Shown here piece after piece: positions 1-8,253 of a DNA stretch of 19,678 nt (its first letter is position 1; each line of letters starts with the position of its first letter). This DNA is from Acidiferrobacteraceae bacterium (lineage in GTDB: Bacteria > Pseudomonadota > Gammaproteobacteria > Acidiferrobacterales > Acidiferrobacteraceae). A program made the position numbers and the translations under genes. Location: positions 1 to 19,678 of the forward strand of contig DAHWKH010000047.1 of assembly GCA_027343725.1 (NCBI GenBank), read 5' to 3'. The notes beneath the pieces were generated by a model, which saw only the letters and a program-made list of their open reading frames with translations, was not told the origin of the DNA and ran no database searches.

Positions 1-1
1 C

Positions 2-1993
2 CCCCGCCGCCGTGAACTCGCCAATGCCATTCGCGCGCTCAGCATGGACGCCGTGCAGAAGGCCAATTCCGGTCATCCGGGCGCACCCATGGGCATGGCG
101 GACATCGCCGAGGTCCTGTGGAACGACTACCTGAAGCACAACCCGGCGAATCCCGCGTGGGCCGACCGCGACCGCTTCGTGTTGTCGAACGGCCACGGCT
201 CCATGCTCCTCTACAGCCTTTTGCACCTCACGGGTTATGCCCTGCCGCTCGAGGAACTGAAGCGGTTCCGGCAAATGGGATCGATGACCCCGGGTCACCC
301 GGAGTTCGGCTATGCGCCGGGCGTCGAGACCACCACCGGGCCTTTGGGCCAGGGACTTGCGAACGCGGTCGGCATGGCGATCGCCGAGCGCGCGCTCGGC
401 GCGCGGTTCAACAAGCCCGGGCACGCGATCGTGGACCATCACACCTATGTGTTTCTGGGTGACGGCTGCCTCATGGAGGGGATCTCCCACGAGGCCTGTT
501 CACTTGCCGGACACCTGGGTCTTGGCAAGCTCATCGGTTTCTACGATGACAACGGGATTTCCATCGACGGCGAGGTCCACGGCTGGTTCACGGACGACAC
601 CCCGCGGCGCTTCGAGGCCTACGGCTGGCATGTGATCCCGCAGGTCGATGGGCACGATGCCGCCGCCGTCAAGGCGGCCATCGAGAGAGCGCGCGCGGTC
701 ACGGACAAACCGTCCTTGATCTGCTGTCAGACGGTGATCGGTTTCGGGGCACCCAACAAGGAAGGCAAGGAGGTCAGCCACGGCGCCCCGCTGGGCGACA
801 AGGAGATCGCCGCGGCCCGCGAGCGCCTGGGTTGGGCGCACGGGCCGTTCGAGATCCCGGACGCGATTTACAAGGCCTGGAGCGCGCGCGAGCGCGGGGG
901 TCAGGCGGAGCAGGCCTGGCAGAAACGCTTCGCCGCTTATGAAGCGGCCTTCCCCGCGCAGGCCGCGGAGTTCACGCGCCGCATGCAAGGCACGCTGCCG
1001 GATGATTTCGCGACCCAGGCCGACGCCTACATCCGCGAGGTGGACGAGAAGGCCGCGAGCATCGCCTCGCGCAACGCCTCGCAGAACACCTTGAACGCCT
1101 TCGGACCGCATCTGCCGGAGCTCCTCGGCGGTTCGGCCGATCTCGCGGGCTCGAATCTGACCCTGTGGAACGGTTGCCAGGGCATCTCCTCGGAGAATCC
1201 GGGCGGCAACTATCTGTTTTACGGCGTGCGCGAGTTTGGCATGTCGGCGATCATGAACGGCATCGCCCTGCACCGGGGCTTCGTGCCCTACGGCGGCACC
1301 TTCCTCATGTTCTCCGAGTACGCCCGCAATGCCTTGCGCATGGCGGCGCTCATGAAGCAGCGCGTCGTGTTCGTGTACACCCATGACTCGATCGGTCTCG
1401 GCGAGGACGGCCCGACCCATCAGCCGATCGAGCAGCTCGCGACCTTGCGCATGATCCCCAATATGTCGGTCTGGCGGCCCGCGGACGCCGTCGAGACCGC
1501 GGTCGCCTGGAAGGAGGCGCTCGCGCGCACCGACGGCCCGAGCTGTCTTGTGTTCTCGCGCCAGAAACTCGCGCACCAGAAGCGCTCGCCGGAGACCCGC
1601 GCCCAGATCCGCCGCGGCGGATACGTCCTGGCCGACGCCCACGGGACGCCGGAGGTGGTGATCCTCGCGACCGGGTCCGAGGTCGGGATCGCGATGGAGG
1701 CCTATCAGACGCTCACCGCCCAAGGGCGCCGGGTGCGGGTGGTCTCGCTCCCGAATACCACGGTCTTCGATGCGCAAGACGCGGCCTACCGCGCCTCGGT
1801 GTTGCCGAAGGGCGTGGCGCGGGTGGCGGTCGAGGCCGGTGTCACGGGCTTCTGGCGTCAATATGTGGGGCCCGACGGGGCGGTGATCGGTATCGACCGC
1901 TTCGGGGAGTCGGCGCCCGCCGAGACCTTGTTTGAACACTTCGGTTTCACGGCGGCTCACGTCGTCGAGGTCGTCGCGTCGCTCTTGAAGTAG
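2..1993 (+). CDS. tkt: Transketolase, 5'-truncated by the window edge
   Basis: Thiamine-diphosphate enzyme that moves two-carbon units between sugar phosphates in the Calvin cycle and the non-oxidative pentose phosphate pathway (cytoplasm). The frame is open from base 2 and reads RRRELANAIRALS directly before the ATG at 44. This matches the N-terminus of bacterial transketolases, so the ATG at 44 is internal and only a few residues are missing. 663 codons are visible, the normal length. Counting from the ATG at 44, the visible motifs are SGHPGAPMG near residue 10, the TPP/metal motif GDGCLMEG starting at 139 with the downstream DDNGISID, and the transketolase motif GLGEDGPTHQP in the pyrimidine-binding domain. 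The C-terminal domain is complete. First gene of a same-strand run with gap, pgk, pyk and fba, which suggests a Calvin-cycle (cbbT) role. Family identity is certain; isozyme assignment is inferred from context. Confidence 0.97.
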   Translation, partial: PRRRELANAIRALSMDAVQKANSGHPGAPMGMADIAEVLWNDYLKHNPANPAWADRDRFVLSNGHGSMLLYSLLHLTGYALPLEELKRFRQMGSMTPGHPEFGYAPGVETTTGPLGQGLANAVGMAIAERALGARFNKPGHAIVDHHTYVFLGDGCLMEGISHEACSLAGHLGLGKLIGFYDDNGISIDGEVHGWFTDDTPRRFEAYGWHVIPQVDGHDAAAVKAAIERARAVTDKPSLICCQTVIGFGAPNKEGKEVSHGAPLGDKEIAAARERLGWAHGPFEIPDAIYKAWSARERGGQAEQAWQKRFAAYEAAFPAQAAEFTRRMQGTLPDDFATQADAYIREVDEKAASIASRNASQNTLNAFGPHLPELLGGSADLAGSNLTLWNGCQGISSENPGGNYLFYGVREFGMSAIMNGIALHRGFVPYGGTFLMFSEYARNALRMAALMKQRVVFVYTHDSIGLGEDGPTHQPIEQLATLRMIPNMSVWRPADAVETAVAWKEALARTDGPSCLVFSRQKLAHQKRSPETRAQIRRGGYVLADAHGTPEVVILATGSEVGIAMEAYQTLTAQGRRVRVVSLPNTTVFDAQDAAYRASVLPKGVARVAVEAGVTGFWRQYVGPDGAVIGIDRFGESAPAETLFEHFGFTAAHVVEVVASLLK

Positions 1994-2004
1994 CGGCCGG
2001 CGGC

Positions 2005-2045
2005 GGCCTCCGGCGCGCGCCGGAGGCCCTTTCCAGATTTTCATT
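2005..2045 (+). terminator. Perfect 24-bp palindrome plus T-rich tail between tkt and gap
   Basis: Bases 2005-2028 form a perfect inverted repeat: GGCCTCCGGC pairs with GCCGGAGGCC around a CGCG centre (10-bp stem, 4-nt loop). It begins 11 bases after the tkt stop and is followed by CTTTCCAGATTTTCATTT. This has the shape of a rho-independent terminator, although the T-run is interrupted. It sits inside an apparent operon, so it may work as a partial terminator that lowers gap expression relative to tkt, as an mRNA processing or stability element, or as the true end of the tkt transcript. The pairing is seen directly; the function is inferred. Confidence 0.6.
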
Positions 2046-2062
2046 TCAATGGGAGATGGTGG

Positions 2063-3076
<1,014 letters not shown>

Positions 3077-3094
3077 CGCGAGCGGAGATCCGGT

Positions 3095-4273
3095 ATGACG
3101 ATACGCAAGATGACCGATCTCGATCTCGCCGCCAAGCGGGTCCTGATCCGGGAGGATCTGAATGTCCCGCTGAAGGACGGCCGGGTCGCGGACGACACGC
3201 GCATCCGCGCGAGCCTGCCGACGATCCTCGAGGCCTCGCGCCGCGGCGCGCGGGTGATGTTGATGTCGCACCTCGGGCGCCCGGAGGAGGGCGTTCCCGA
3301 CGAGGCGTATTCGCTGCGGCCGGTGGCCGAGCACCTGGGCGGGCTGCTCGGCAAGTCCGTGCCCCTGGTGACCGACTGGTTGAACGGCGTGCCGGGCCTG
3401 TCCGACGGCGACGTGGTGTTGTGTGAGAACGTGCGCTTCAATAAGGGCGAGAAGAAGAACCAGGACGACCTCGCGCGCAAGATGGCGGCCTTGTGTGACG
3501 TGTACGTGATGGACGCCTTCGGGTCGGCGCATCGCGCCCAGGCCTCGACCCATGGGGTGGCGAAGTACGCCCCCATCGCCTGCGCCGGTCCGTTGCTGGC
3601 GGCCGAGCTCGAGGCCTTGGGGCGCGCGCTGTCCGAGCCCCAGAGGCCGCTCGTCGCGATCGTCGGCGGCTCCAAGGTCTCGACCAAGCTCGTGCTGCTG
3701 GAATCATTGGCGCGCAAGGTCGACTACCTGATCGTCGGCGGCGGGATCGCCAACACCTTCATGGCGGCCGCCGGGTACCCGATCGGCAAATCGCTCGCGG
3801 AGCCCGATCTCATCGCGACCGCGCGCAAGCTGATGGAAGACATGAGCCGGCGCGGCGCCTCCATCCCGGTCCCGGTGGACGTCGTGTGCGGGCGGGAGCT
3901 CACGCCCGACGCCCCGGCGACTCTGAAGGACGCGGCCTCCGTGGCCTCCGACGACCGGATCTTCGATGTCGGACCGAAGACCATGGCACTTTTCGAGGCA
4001 CTGCTGAAGAAGGCGGGCACGATCGTGTGGAACGGGCCGGTGGGCGTCTTCGAATTCGACCAGTTCGGGGACGGCACCAAGCGCTTGGCGGAGGCGATCG
4101 CCGAGAGCCCGGCGTTCTCCATTGCCGGCGGCGGCGATACGCTCGCGGCGGTCGCGAAATACGGGGTCGGCCCGCGCATCAGTTACATCTCGACGGGCGG
4201 CGGGGCCTTTCTCGAATTTCTCGAAGGCAAGGTCCTGCCCGCCGTGGCGATTCTCGAAGAGCGCGGCGCGTGA
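3095..4273 (+). CDS. pgk: Phosphoglycerate kinase
   Basis: Transfers phosphate between ATP/3-phosphoglycerate and ADP/1,3-bisphosphoglycerate; second step of the Calvin cycle reduction phase and a glycolytic/gluconeogenic step. 392 aa, the full family length. Visible motifs are the substrate loop VLIREDLNVPLKDG near residue 15, MSHLGRP, ENVRFNKGEKK, the hinge/nucleotide segment AIVGGSKVSTK, NGPVGVFEF, and the C-terminal GGGDTLAAV and STGGGAFLEFLEGK. The start at 3095 has GGAG at 3084-3087 (7-nt spacing), and its N-terminus MTIRKMTDLDLA aligns well with known PGKs; the second ATG, at 3110, is less likely. It lies 18 nt after gap, so co-transcription is very likely. Confidence 0.97.
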   Translation: MTIRKMTDLDLAAKRVLIREDLNVPLKDGRVADDTRIRASLPTILEASRRGARVMLMSHLGRPEEGVPDEAYSLRPVAEHLGGLLGKSVPLVTDWLNGVPGLSDGDVVLCENVRFNKGEKKNQDDLARKMAALCDVYVMDAFGSAHRAQASTHGVAKYAPIACAGPLLAAELEALGRALSEPQRPLVAIVGGSKVSTKLVLLESLARKVDYLIVGGGIANTFMAAAGYPIGKSLAEPDLIATARKLMEDMSRRGASIPVPVDVVCGRELTPDAPATLKDAASVASDDRIFDVGPKTMALFEALLKKAGTIVWNGPVGVFEFDQFGDGTKRLAEAIAESPAFSIAGGGDTLAAVAKYGVGPRISYISTGGGAFLEFLEGKVLPAVAILEERGA

Positions 4274-4302
4274 GACACCCGCGCCCCGACACAGGGGGGA
4301 AT

Positions 4303-4353
4303 ATGGGACTGTATAGAGAGGTGCGGGTGATCACGAACCCGGACGCGACCTAG
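4303..4353 (+). CDS. Possible 16-codon leader ORF upstream of pyk
   Basis: Short frame reading MGLYREVRVITNPDAT, preceded by a purine-rich AGGGGGGA that could bind the ribosome. Its TAG stop ends only 3 nt before the pyk ATG, and pyk itself has no good Shine-Dalgarno because the preceding bases are CGACCTAGGCC. The arrangement would suit translational coupling: ribosomes finishing the leader would reinitiate at pyk. The peptide matches nothing I know, so it may matter only as a leader. It could equally be chance in an 83-nt spacer. There is no codon-level or conservation evidence. Confidence 0.3.
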   Translation: MGLYREVRVITNPDAT

Positions 4354-4356
4354 GCC

Positions 4357-5799
4357 ATGCTGCGCCGAACCAAGATCGTCGCGACATTGGGGCCGGCAAC
4401 CGACGACCCCAAGGTGCTGGACAAGTTGATCGAGGCGGGCGTGGACCTTGTCCGCCTCAACTTCTCCCATGACCTTCCGGAAATGCACATGCAGCGCGCC
4501 GAGCGCGTGCGGGATCGCGCCCAGGCCCACGGGCGCCAGGTGGGGGTCATCGTCGATCTCCAGGGCCCGAAGATCCGCATCGGCCGTTTCCGCAAAAAGC
4601 GCGTCCGGCTCGAAGAGGGCCAGCGATTCGTCATCGACGCGGAGATGGCACTCGATGCCGGCGACGAGACCGGCGTCGGGCTCACCTACAAGGCGCTGCC
4701 CCAGGACGTCACCCGCGGCGCGACCCTGTTGCTCGACGACGGCCGCATCGTCTTGTGGGTCGACGAGGTCTGCGGTCCCCAGATCGTCTGCCGGGTGGTG
4801 GTGGGCGGTGAACTGTCCGACAACAAAGGCGTCAATCGCCAGGGCGGCGGGCTGTCGGCGCTCGCCCTCACCGACAAGGATCGCGAGGACATCCGCTGGG
4901 CGGCGCGCCTCGAGGCCGATTACGTGGCGATCTCGTTCCCGCGCTGCGCCAAGGATATCGAGGAGGCGCGCGCGCTCTTGCGGGCGGCCGGCGGCGCCGG
5001 CGGAATCGTGGCGAAGATCGAGCGCGCCGAGGCCGTGGAGGCGATCGCGGAGATCATTCGCGTCTCGGACGCCATCATGCTCGCGCGCGGCGATCTGGGC
5101 GTCGAGATCGGCGACGCCGCCCTGCCGCCGGTCCAGAAGCGCATCATCCGCCTGGCGCGCAAGATGAACCGCGCGGTGATCACCGCGACCCAGATGATGG
5201 AGTCGATGATCGAGAACGCGATCCCCACGCGGGCCGAGGTCTCGGACGTCGCCAACGCGGTCCTGGACGGCACCGACGCCGTGATGCTGTCGGCGGAGAC
5301 CGCGACCGGCAAGCATCCGGTGGCGGCGGTGGCGGCCATGGATCGGGTCTGTACGGAGGCCGAGAAGGAGGACGAAGCGGTCTTCTCCATGCATCGGATG
5401 GAGAACCACTTCGAGCGCGTGGACGAGGCCATCGCGATGGCCGTCATGTACAGCGCCAACCACCTGCCGGTGAGGGCGATCGCCGCCCTCACCGAGTCCG
5501 GGGCGACCACGCTGTGGATGTCGCGCATCAGCTCCGCGGTACCGATCTACGCCTTGACGCCGCATGTGGAAACCCGTAGAAAGGTGACTCTCTACCGCGG
5601 CGTTTATCCGGTGGGATTTTCGCTCACGTCTACCGATCCCGCCCGTATTCTGACCGAGGCGACCGACGAATTGCGCCGGCGCGGGGCGGTCCGTGACGGG
5701 GACTTGGTCATTTTGAGTATTGGCGAGCCGCTCGCGAAGCCAGGCGGCACGAACACGATGAAAATCGTACGCGTCGGAGACTTCACCGTTGTCGACTGA
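4357..5799 (+). CDS. pykA: Pyruvate kinase (PykA-like)
   Basis: Converts phosphoenolpyruvate and ADP to pyruvate and ATP. 480 aa, the same length as E. coli PykA, and the N-terminus LRRTKIVATLGPATDD also fits that type. The barrel motifs are in order: NFSH, DLQGPKIRIGRF (about 67-78), the catalytic-lysine motif VAKIERAEAV, MLARGDLGVEIG (from 241) and ATQMMESMIENAIPTRAEVSD (from about 277), then the DGTDAVMLSAETA segment. The C-terminal domain is complete. A TAG in the same frame directly before the ATG rules out an upstream start, yet there is no clear ribosome-binding site (see the leader ORF at 4303-4353). Its place between pgk and fba suggests that fixed carbon is drained to pyruvate from the same transcript. 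Confidence 0.96.
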   Translation: MLRRTKIVATLGPATDDPKVLDKLIEAGVDLVRLNFSHDLPEMHMQRAERVRDRAQAHGRQVGVIVDLQGPKIRIGRFRKKRVRLEEGQRFVIDAEMALDAGDETGVGLTYKALPQDVTRGATLLLDDGRIVLWVDEVCGPQIVCRVVVGGELSDNKGVNRQGGGLSALALTDKDREDIRWAARLEADYVAISFPRCAKDIEEARALLRAAGGAGGIVAKIERAEAVEAIAEIIRVSDAIMLARGDLGVEIGDAALPPVQKRIIRLARKMNRAVITATQMMESMIENAIPTRAEVSDVANAVLDGTDAVMLSAETATGKHPVAAVAAMDRVCTEAEKEDEAVFSMHRMENHFERVDEAIAMAVMYSANHLPVRAIAALTESGATTLWMSRISSAVPIYALTPHVETRRKVTLYRGVYPVGFSLTSTDPARILTEATDELRRRGAVRDGDLVILSIGEPLAKPGGTNTMKIVRVGDFTVVD

Positions 5800-5834
5800 A
5801 TTCATCACTTCACTGGGAATTTAAGGAGAACAAA

Positions 5835-6899
5835 ATGCCCTTGGTATCTCTGCGCCAGTTGCTGGACCACGCGGCGGAGCACGGCTACGGTGTTCCCGCG
5901 TTCAACGTCAATAACATGGAACAGATTCAATCGATCATGCAGGCGGCCCACGAGACCGATAGCCCGGTCATCGTACAGGCGTCGGCGGGCGCCCGCAGCT
6001 ACGCGGGCGAGCCGTTTCTGCGCCACCTCATTCTGGCGGCGATCGAGCAGTACCCGCACATCCCGGTGGTCATGCATCAGGATCACGGGGCGAGCCCGGC
6101 CGTCTGCCAGCGCTCCATCCGCTCGGGCTTCAGCTCGGTCATGATGGACGGCTCCCTCAAAGAGGACATGAAGACACCCTCGCCCTACGATTACAACGTC
6201 GACGTCACGAGCCGGGTGGTGGACATGGCCCACGCGGTAGGGGTGTCGGTGGAAGGCGAGCTCGGCTGTCTTGGGTCGCTCGAGTCCGGCATGGCCGGTG
6301 AGGAGGACGGCTCGGGCGCCGAGGGCAAGCTTTCCCACGATCAGTTGCTGACGGACCCCGAACAGGCCGCGGACTTCGTCAAGAAGACCAAGGTCGACGC
6401 GCTTGCGATCGCCATCGGCACGAGCCACGGCGCCTACAAGTTCTCGCGTCCGCCGACCGGCGACATCCTCGCGATCCAGCGGATCAAGGAGATCCACCGG
6501 CGCATCCCCGACACGCACCTCGTCATGCACGGCTCGTCCTCGGTGCCGCAGGAATGGCTGAAGATCATCCATGAGTTCGGGGGCGACATCGGCGAGACCT
6601 ACGGCGTGCCCGTGAAGGAGATCCAGGAAGGCATCAAGCACGGCGTGCGCAAGGTCAATATCGATACCGATCTGCGCCTGGCGATCACCGGCGCCATCCG
6701 GCGGAATCTGGCGAAGAATCCGAAGAACTTCGATCCGCGGAAGTTCATGAAGGATTCCGTTCAGGCGGGCAAGGACATCTGCAAGGCCCGCTACGAGGCC
6801 TTCGGGTCCGCGGGTCAGGCCTCGAAGATCCGCGCGATCGATCTCGAGGACATGAGCAAGCGCTATGCCAAGGGCGAGTTGAACCCGCGGGTCAACTGA
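5835..6899 (+). CDS. fba: Fructose-bisphosphate aldolase, class II (CbbA type)
   Basis: Zinc-dependent aldolase joining dihydroxyacetone phosphate with glyceraldehyde-3-phosphate (and probably erythrose-4-phosphate, giving sedoheptulose bisphosphate in the Calvin cycle). 354 aa, the longer form found in autotrophic proteobacteria. HQDHG at residues 81-85 carries the catalytic Asp83 and zinc ligand His84. EGELGCLG lies near 140, and the further zinc ligands are His198 (GTSHGAYKF) and His232 (MHGSSS). The phosphate-binding NIDTD motif follows. Start chosen from the strong AAGGAG at 5823-5828, 6 nt before ATG. The 35-nt spacer after pyk is AT-rich for this genome, but I could not define a promoter in it. 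Last gene of the first block. Confidence 0.97.
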   Translation: MPLVSLRQLLDHAAEHGYGVPAFNVNNMEQIQSIMQAAHETDSPVIVQASAGARSYAGEPFLRHLILAAIEQYPHIPVVMHQDHGASPAVCQRSIRSGFSSVMMDGSLKEDMKTPSPYDYNVDVTSRVVDMAHAVGVSVEGELGCLGSLESGMAGEEDGSGAEGKLSHDQLLTDPEQAADFVKKTKVDALAIAIGTSHGAYKFSRPPTGDILAIQRIKEIHRRIPDTHLVMHGSSSVPQEWLKIIHEFGGDIGETYGVPVKEIQEGIKHGVRKVNIDTDLRLAITGAIRRNLAKNPKNFDPRKFMKDSVQAGKDICKARYEAFGSAGQASKIRAIDLEDMSKRYAKGELNPRVN

Positions 6900-6908
6900 G
6901 CGGGATCC

Positions 6909-6930
6909 CCGGGCGCCCCTCGGCGCCCGG
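6909..6930 (+). terminator. Hairpin just after fba, probable operon end
   Basis: CCGGGCGCC (6909-6917) pairs perfectly with GGCGCCCGG (6922-6930) around a CCTC loop, 9 nt after the fba stop. The following bases are C-rich (CGCCCCTGTCC) with no clean T-run, so it is at best a weak intrinsic terminator or a 3'-end stabilising hairpin. Its position at the end of the five-gene run supports a transcript-end role. Confidence 0.45.
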
Positions 6931-6991
6931 CGCCCCTGTCCTTGCCCCCGCGTTTCTGGCATACTGCCGGGAGACGGTAAGTGGGGTGGCG

Positions 6992-7411
6992 ATGGCGTTT
7001 GATCCTCGAACGCGGACCCCGATCCGCACCTTTCCGAAGGTGATCGAGGCCCCTTGTTATAACCGAGTGCTGCTGGCGTTGGCGCGGTTGGGTGAGCCTT
7101 TGGAGGTCGAGATCCAGAAGCTCAGGATGTCGATCCGGGTCGAACGCAGGCATTGGCTCGCGAGTTCCCTGATCAACGATATTCCCCTCATGGCCTGGCT
7201 CGATTTTCAGGCGGCGGACCGGGGCTTGCATGAACCGGTGCCCTGCCAGGTGCATCTCTATCATTTTCACGCGGGTCTTTTGGTGGGACACGCCCCCCAA
7301 TGTCTGGCCAACGTTCTCGAGGAGCGTCTCGCGCACTGGCAGGGCGGGCCGCGGTTCGGTCATGAGGTCCGTCGTTTCGCGCGCCCCGTGGTCCCCGAGA
7401 AGAGACCCTGA
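6992..7411 (+). CDS. Unrecognised small protein with a Cys/His cluster
   Basis: 139 aa and matching no family I can name. No signal peptide or membrane segment is visible, and it is basic near the C-terminus. Its most distinct feature is a clustered pattern of potential metal ligands, Cys85, His88, His91, His93, His100 and Cys104 (C-x2-H-x2-H-x-H-x6-H-x3-C). The preceding part is rich in hydrophobic and charged residues (EIQKLRMSIRVERRHWLASSLINDIPLMAWLDF), suggesting a folded alpha/beta domain. ATG at 6992 was chosen because GTGGGG lies 5 nt upstream; an in-frame GTG at 6986 would add two residues. It sits 92 nt after fba and 33 nt before the DUF302 gene, so the two may be co-transcribed. Codon use resembles its neighbours. 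It is probably a real gene, but function is unknown. Confidence 0.7.
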   Translation: MAFDPRTRTPIRTFPKVIEAPCYNRVLLALARLGEPLEVEIQKLRMSIRVERRHWLASSLINDIPLMAWLDFQAADRGLHEPVPCQVHLYHFHAGLLVGHAPQCLANVLEERLAHWQGGPRFGHEVRRFARPVVPEKRP

Positions 7412-7444
7412 GGCCGGACCGCAAGACACGCCAAGGAGCCGATT

Positions 7445-7861
7445 ATGTTACAGGAAGATGAAGTCGCCTACGGGTTCGACACCGAGGTCCAGGGGGCCTT
7501 CGAAGATGTGCGCGGGAAGGTGGTCGAGGCCTTGAAGGGGCAGGGTTTCGGGGTTTTGACCGAGATCGACGTCAGCGCCACGATGAAGGCGAAGCTCGGG
7601 CGGGACATGCCGCGCTACACCATTCTCGGGGCCTGTAACCCCGATTTCGCGGACAAGGCGATCGCCGCGGAGCCGGACATCGGACTCCTGTTGCCCTGCA
7701 ACGTCGTGCTGAACGAGATCGCCCCGGGGACCATCAAGGTGTCCTTCATGGACCCGGTGTCCGTGATGACGCTCGTCAACAACGCCTCGGTGACGGAGAT
7801 CGGCTGGCAGGTGCGCTCACGGCTCGAGGCGGTGCGCGACGGTCTGAAAGGCGCCGCCTAG
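7445..7861 (+). CDS. DUF302 family protein
   Basis: 138 aa. The segment GFGVLTEIDVSATM (about residues 35-48), then YTILGACNPDFADKA and GLLLPCNVVL, is the recognisable core of DUF302, a small alpha/beta fold found in many bacteria including sulfur oxidisers. Molecular function is not established for the family. Cytoplasmic: no signal peptide. Two cysteines stand out, in GACNP and LPCNV. Excellent ribosome-binding site AAGGAG at 7433-7438, 6 nt before ATG. Probably an operon with the preceding Cys/His protein. It ends 11 nt from the stop of the convergent EF-hand-like gene, and no terminator is visible in that gap. Confidence 0.88.
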   Translation: MLQEDEVAYGFDTEVQGAFEDVRGKVVEALKGQGFGVLTEIDVSATMKAKLGRDMPRYTILGACNPDFADKAIAAEPDIGLLLPCNVVLNEIAPGTIKVSFMDPVSVMTLVNNASVTEIGWQVRSRLEAVRDGLKGAA

Positions 7862-7872
7862 CACGCGAGGGC

Positions 7873-8220
7873 CTATTTCTTGTGTCCGCCGTCGCAGTTC
7901 TTGAATTCGGTGCGGGTCACGCGCCCGTCACGCAGGGTGTCGCAGCGCGAGAAATGGCGGTAGAGCGTCGGGTCCTCGCGGCGCGCCTGGGCGCGGGTGA
8001 TGTAGCTGCGGCCGTGTGACAGCTGGTTGAAGCGCGCACCGCTCGCCCCGCCGGCGCGCTTCGGGTTGACGTGGTCCGCGCCGGCGTGCTGCGCGATCCC
8101 CGCATCGGGTCGTCCCGAGGGTCGACCGGACGGGGAGCCGCGGACATTGCCGGACTGGGCCGCGACCGTAAGCGGCACCATTCCCAGCATCATCCCGATC
8201 AAGAGCGCCTTCGCTTTCAT
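7873..8220 (-). CDS. Secreted small protein with a degenerate EF-hand motif
   Basis: 115 aa. The N-terminus MKAKALLIGMMLGMVPLTVAA is a typical Sec signal peptide with likely cleavage after VAA, so the mature protein should be periplasmic. The middle is Gly/Ser/Arg/Pro-rich and low in complexity (about residues 23-62). Near the C-terminus, DTLRDGRVTRTE fits a 12-residue EF-hand loop with acidic residues at positions 1, 5 and 12 and the usual Gly at 6, but position 3 is Leu, so calcium binding is uncertain. Two cysteines flank the loop (SRCD and KNCD) and could form a disulfide. Read last in the order copD-like, rimO, this gene, with a 33-nt gap after rimO and a GGGGGG ribosome-binding region. 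Exact function unknown. Confidence 0.75.
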   Translation of the reverse strand: MKAKALLIGMMLGMVPLTVAAQSGNVRGSPSGRPSGRPDAGIAQHAGADHVNPKRAGGASGARFNQLSHGRSYITRAQARREDPTLYRHFSRCDTLRDGRVTRTEFKNCDGGHKK

Positions 8221-8253
8221 ACCACCCCCCGCTTTCGGAGTCCGGCGAGTAGG

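Noticed and set aside
4286..4317. Possible promoter before pyk (CCGACA ... TGTATAGA)
   Set aside because: The spacer is 20 bp and both elements are weak, so it is not supported as a promoter.
4183..6962. Two long - strand frames (541 and 385 codons) antisense to pyk and fba
   Set aside because: Same cause: low-complexity translations with no motif, opposite clear genes.
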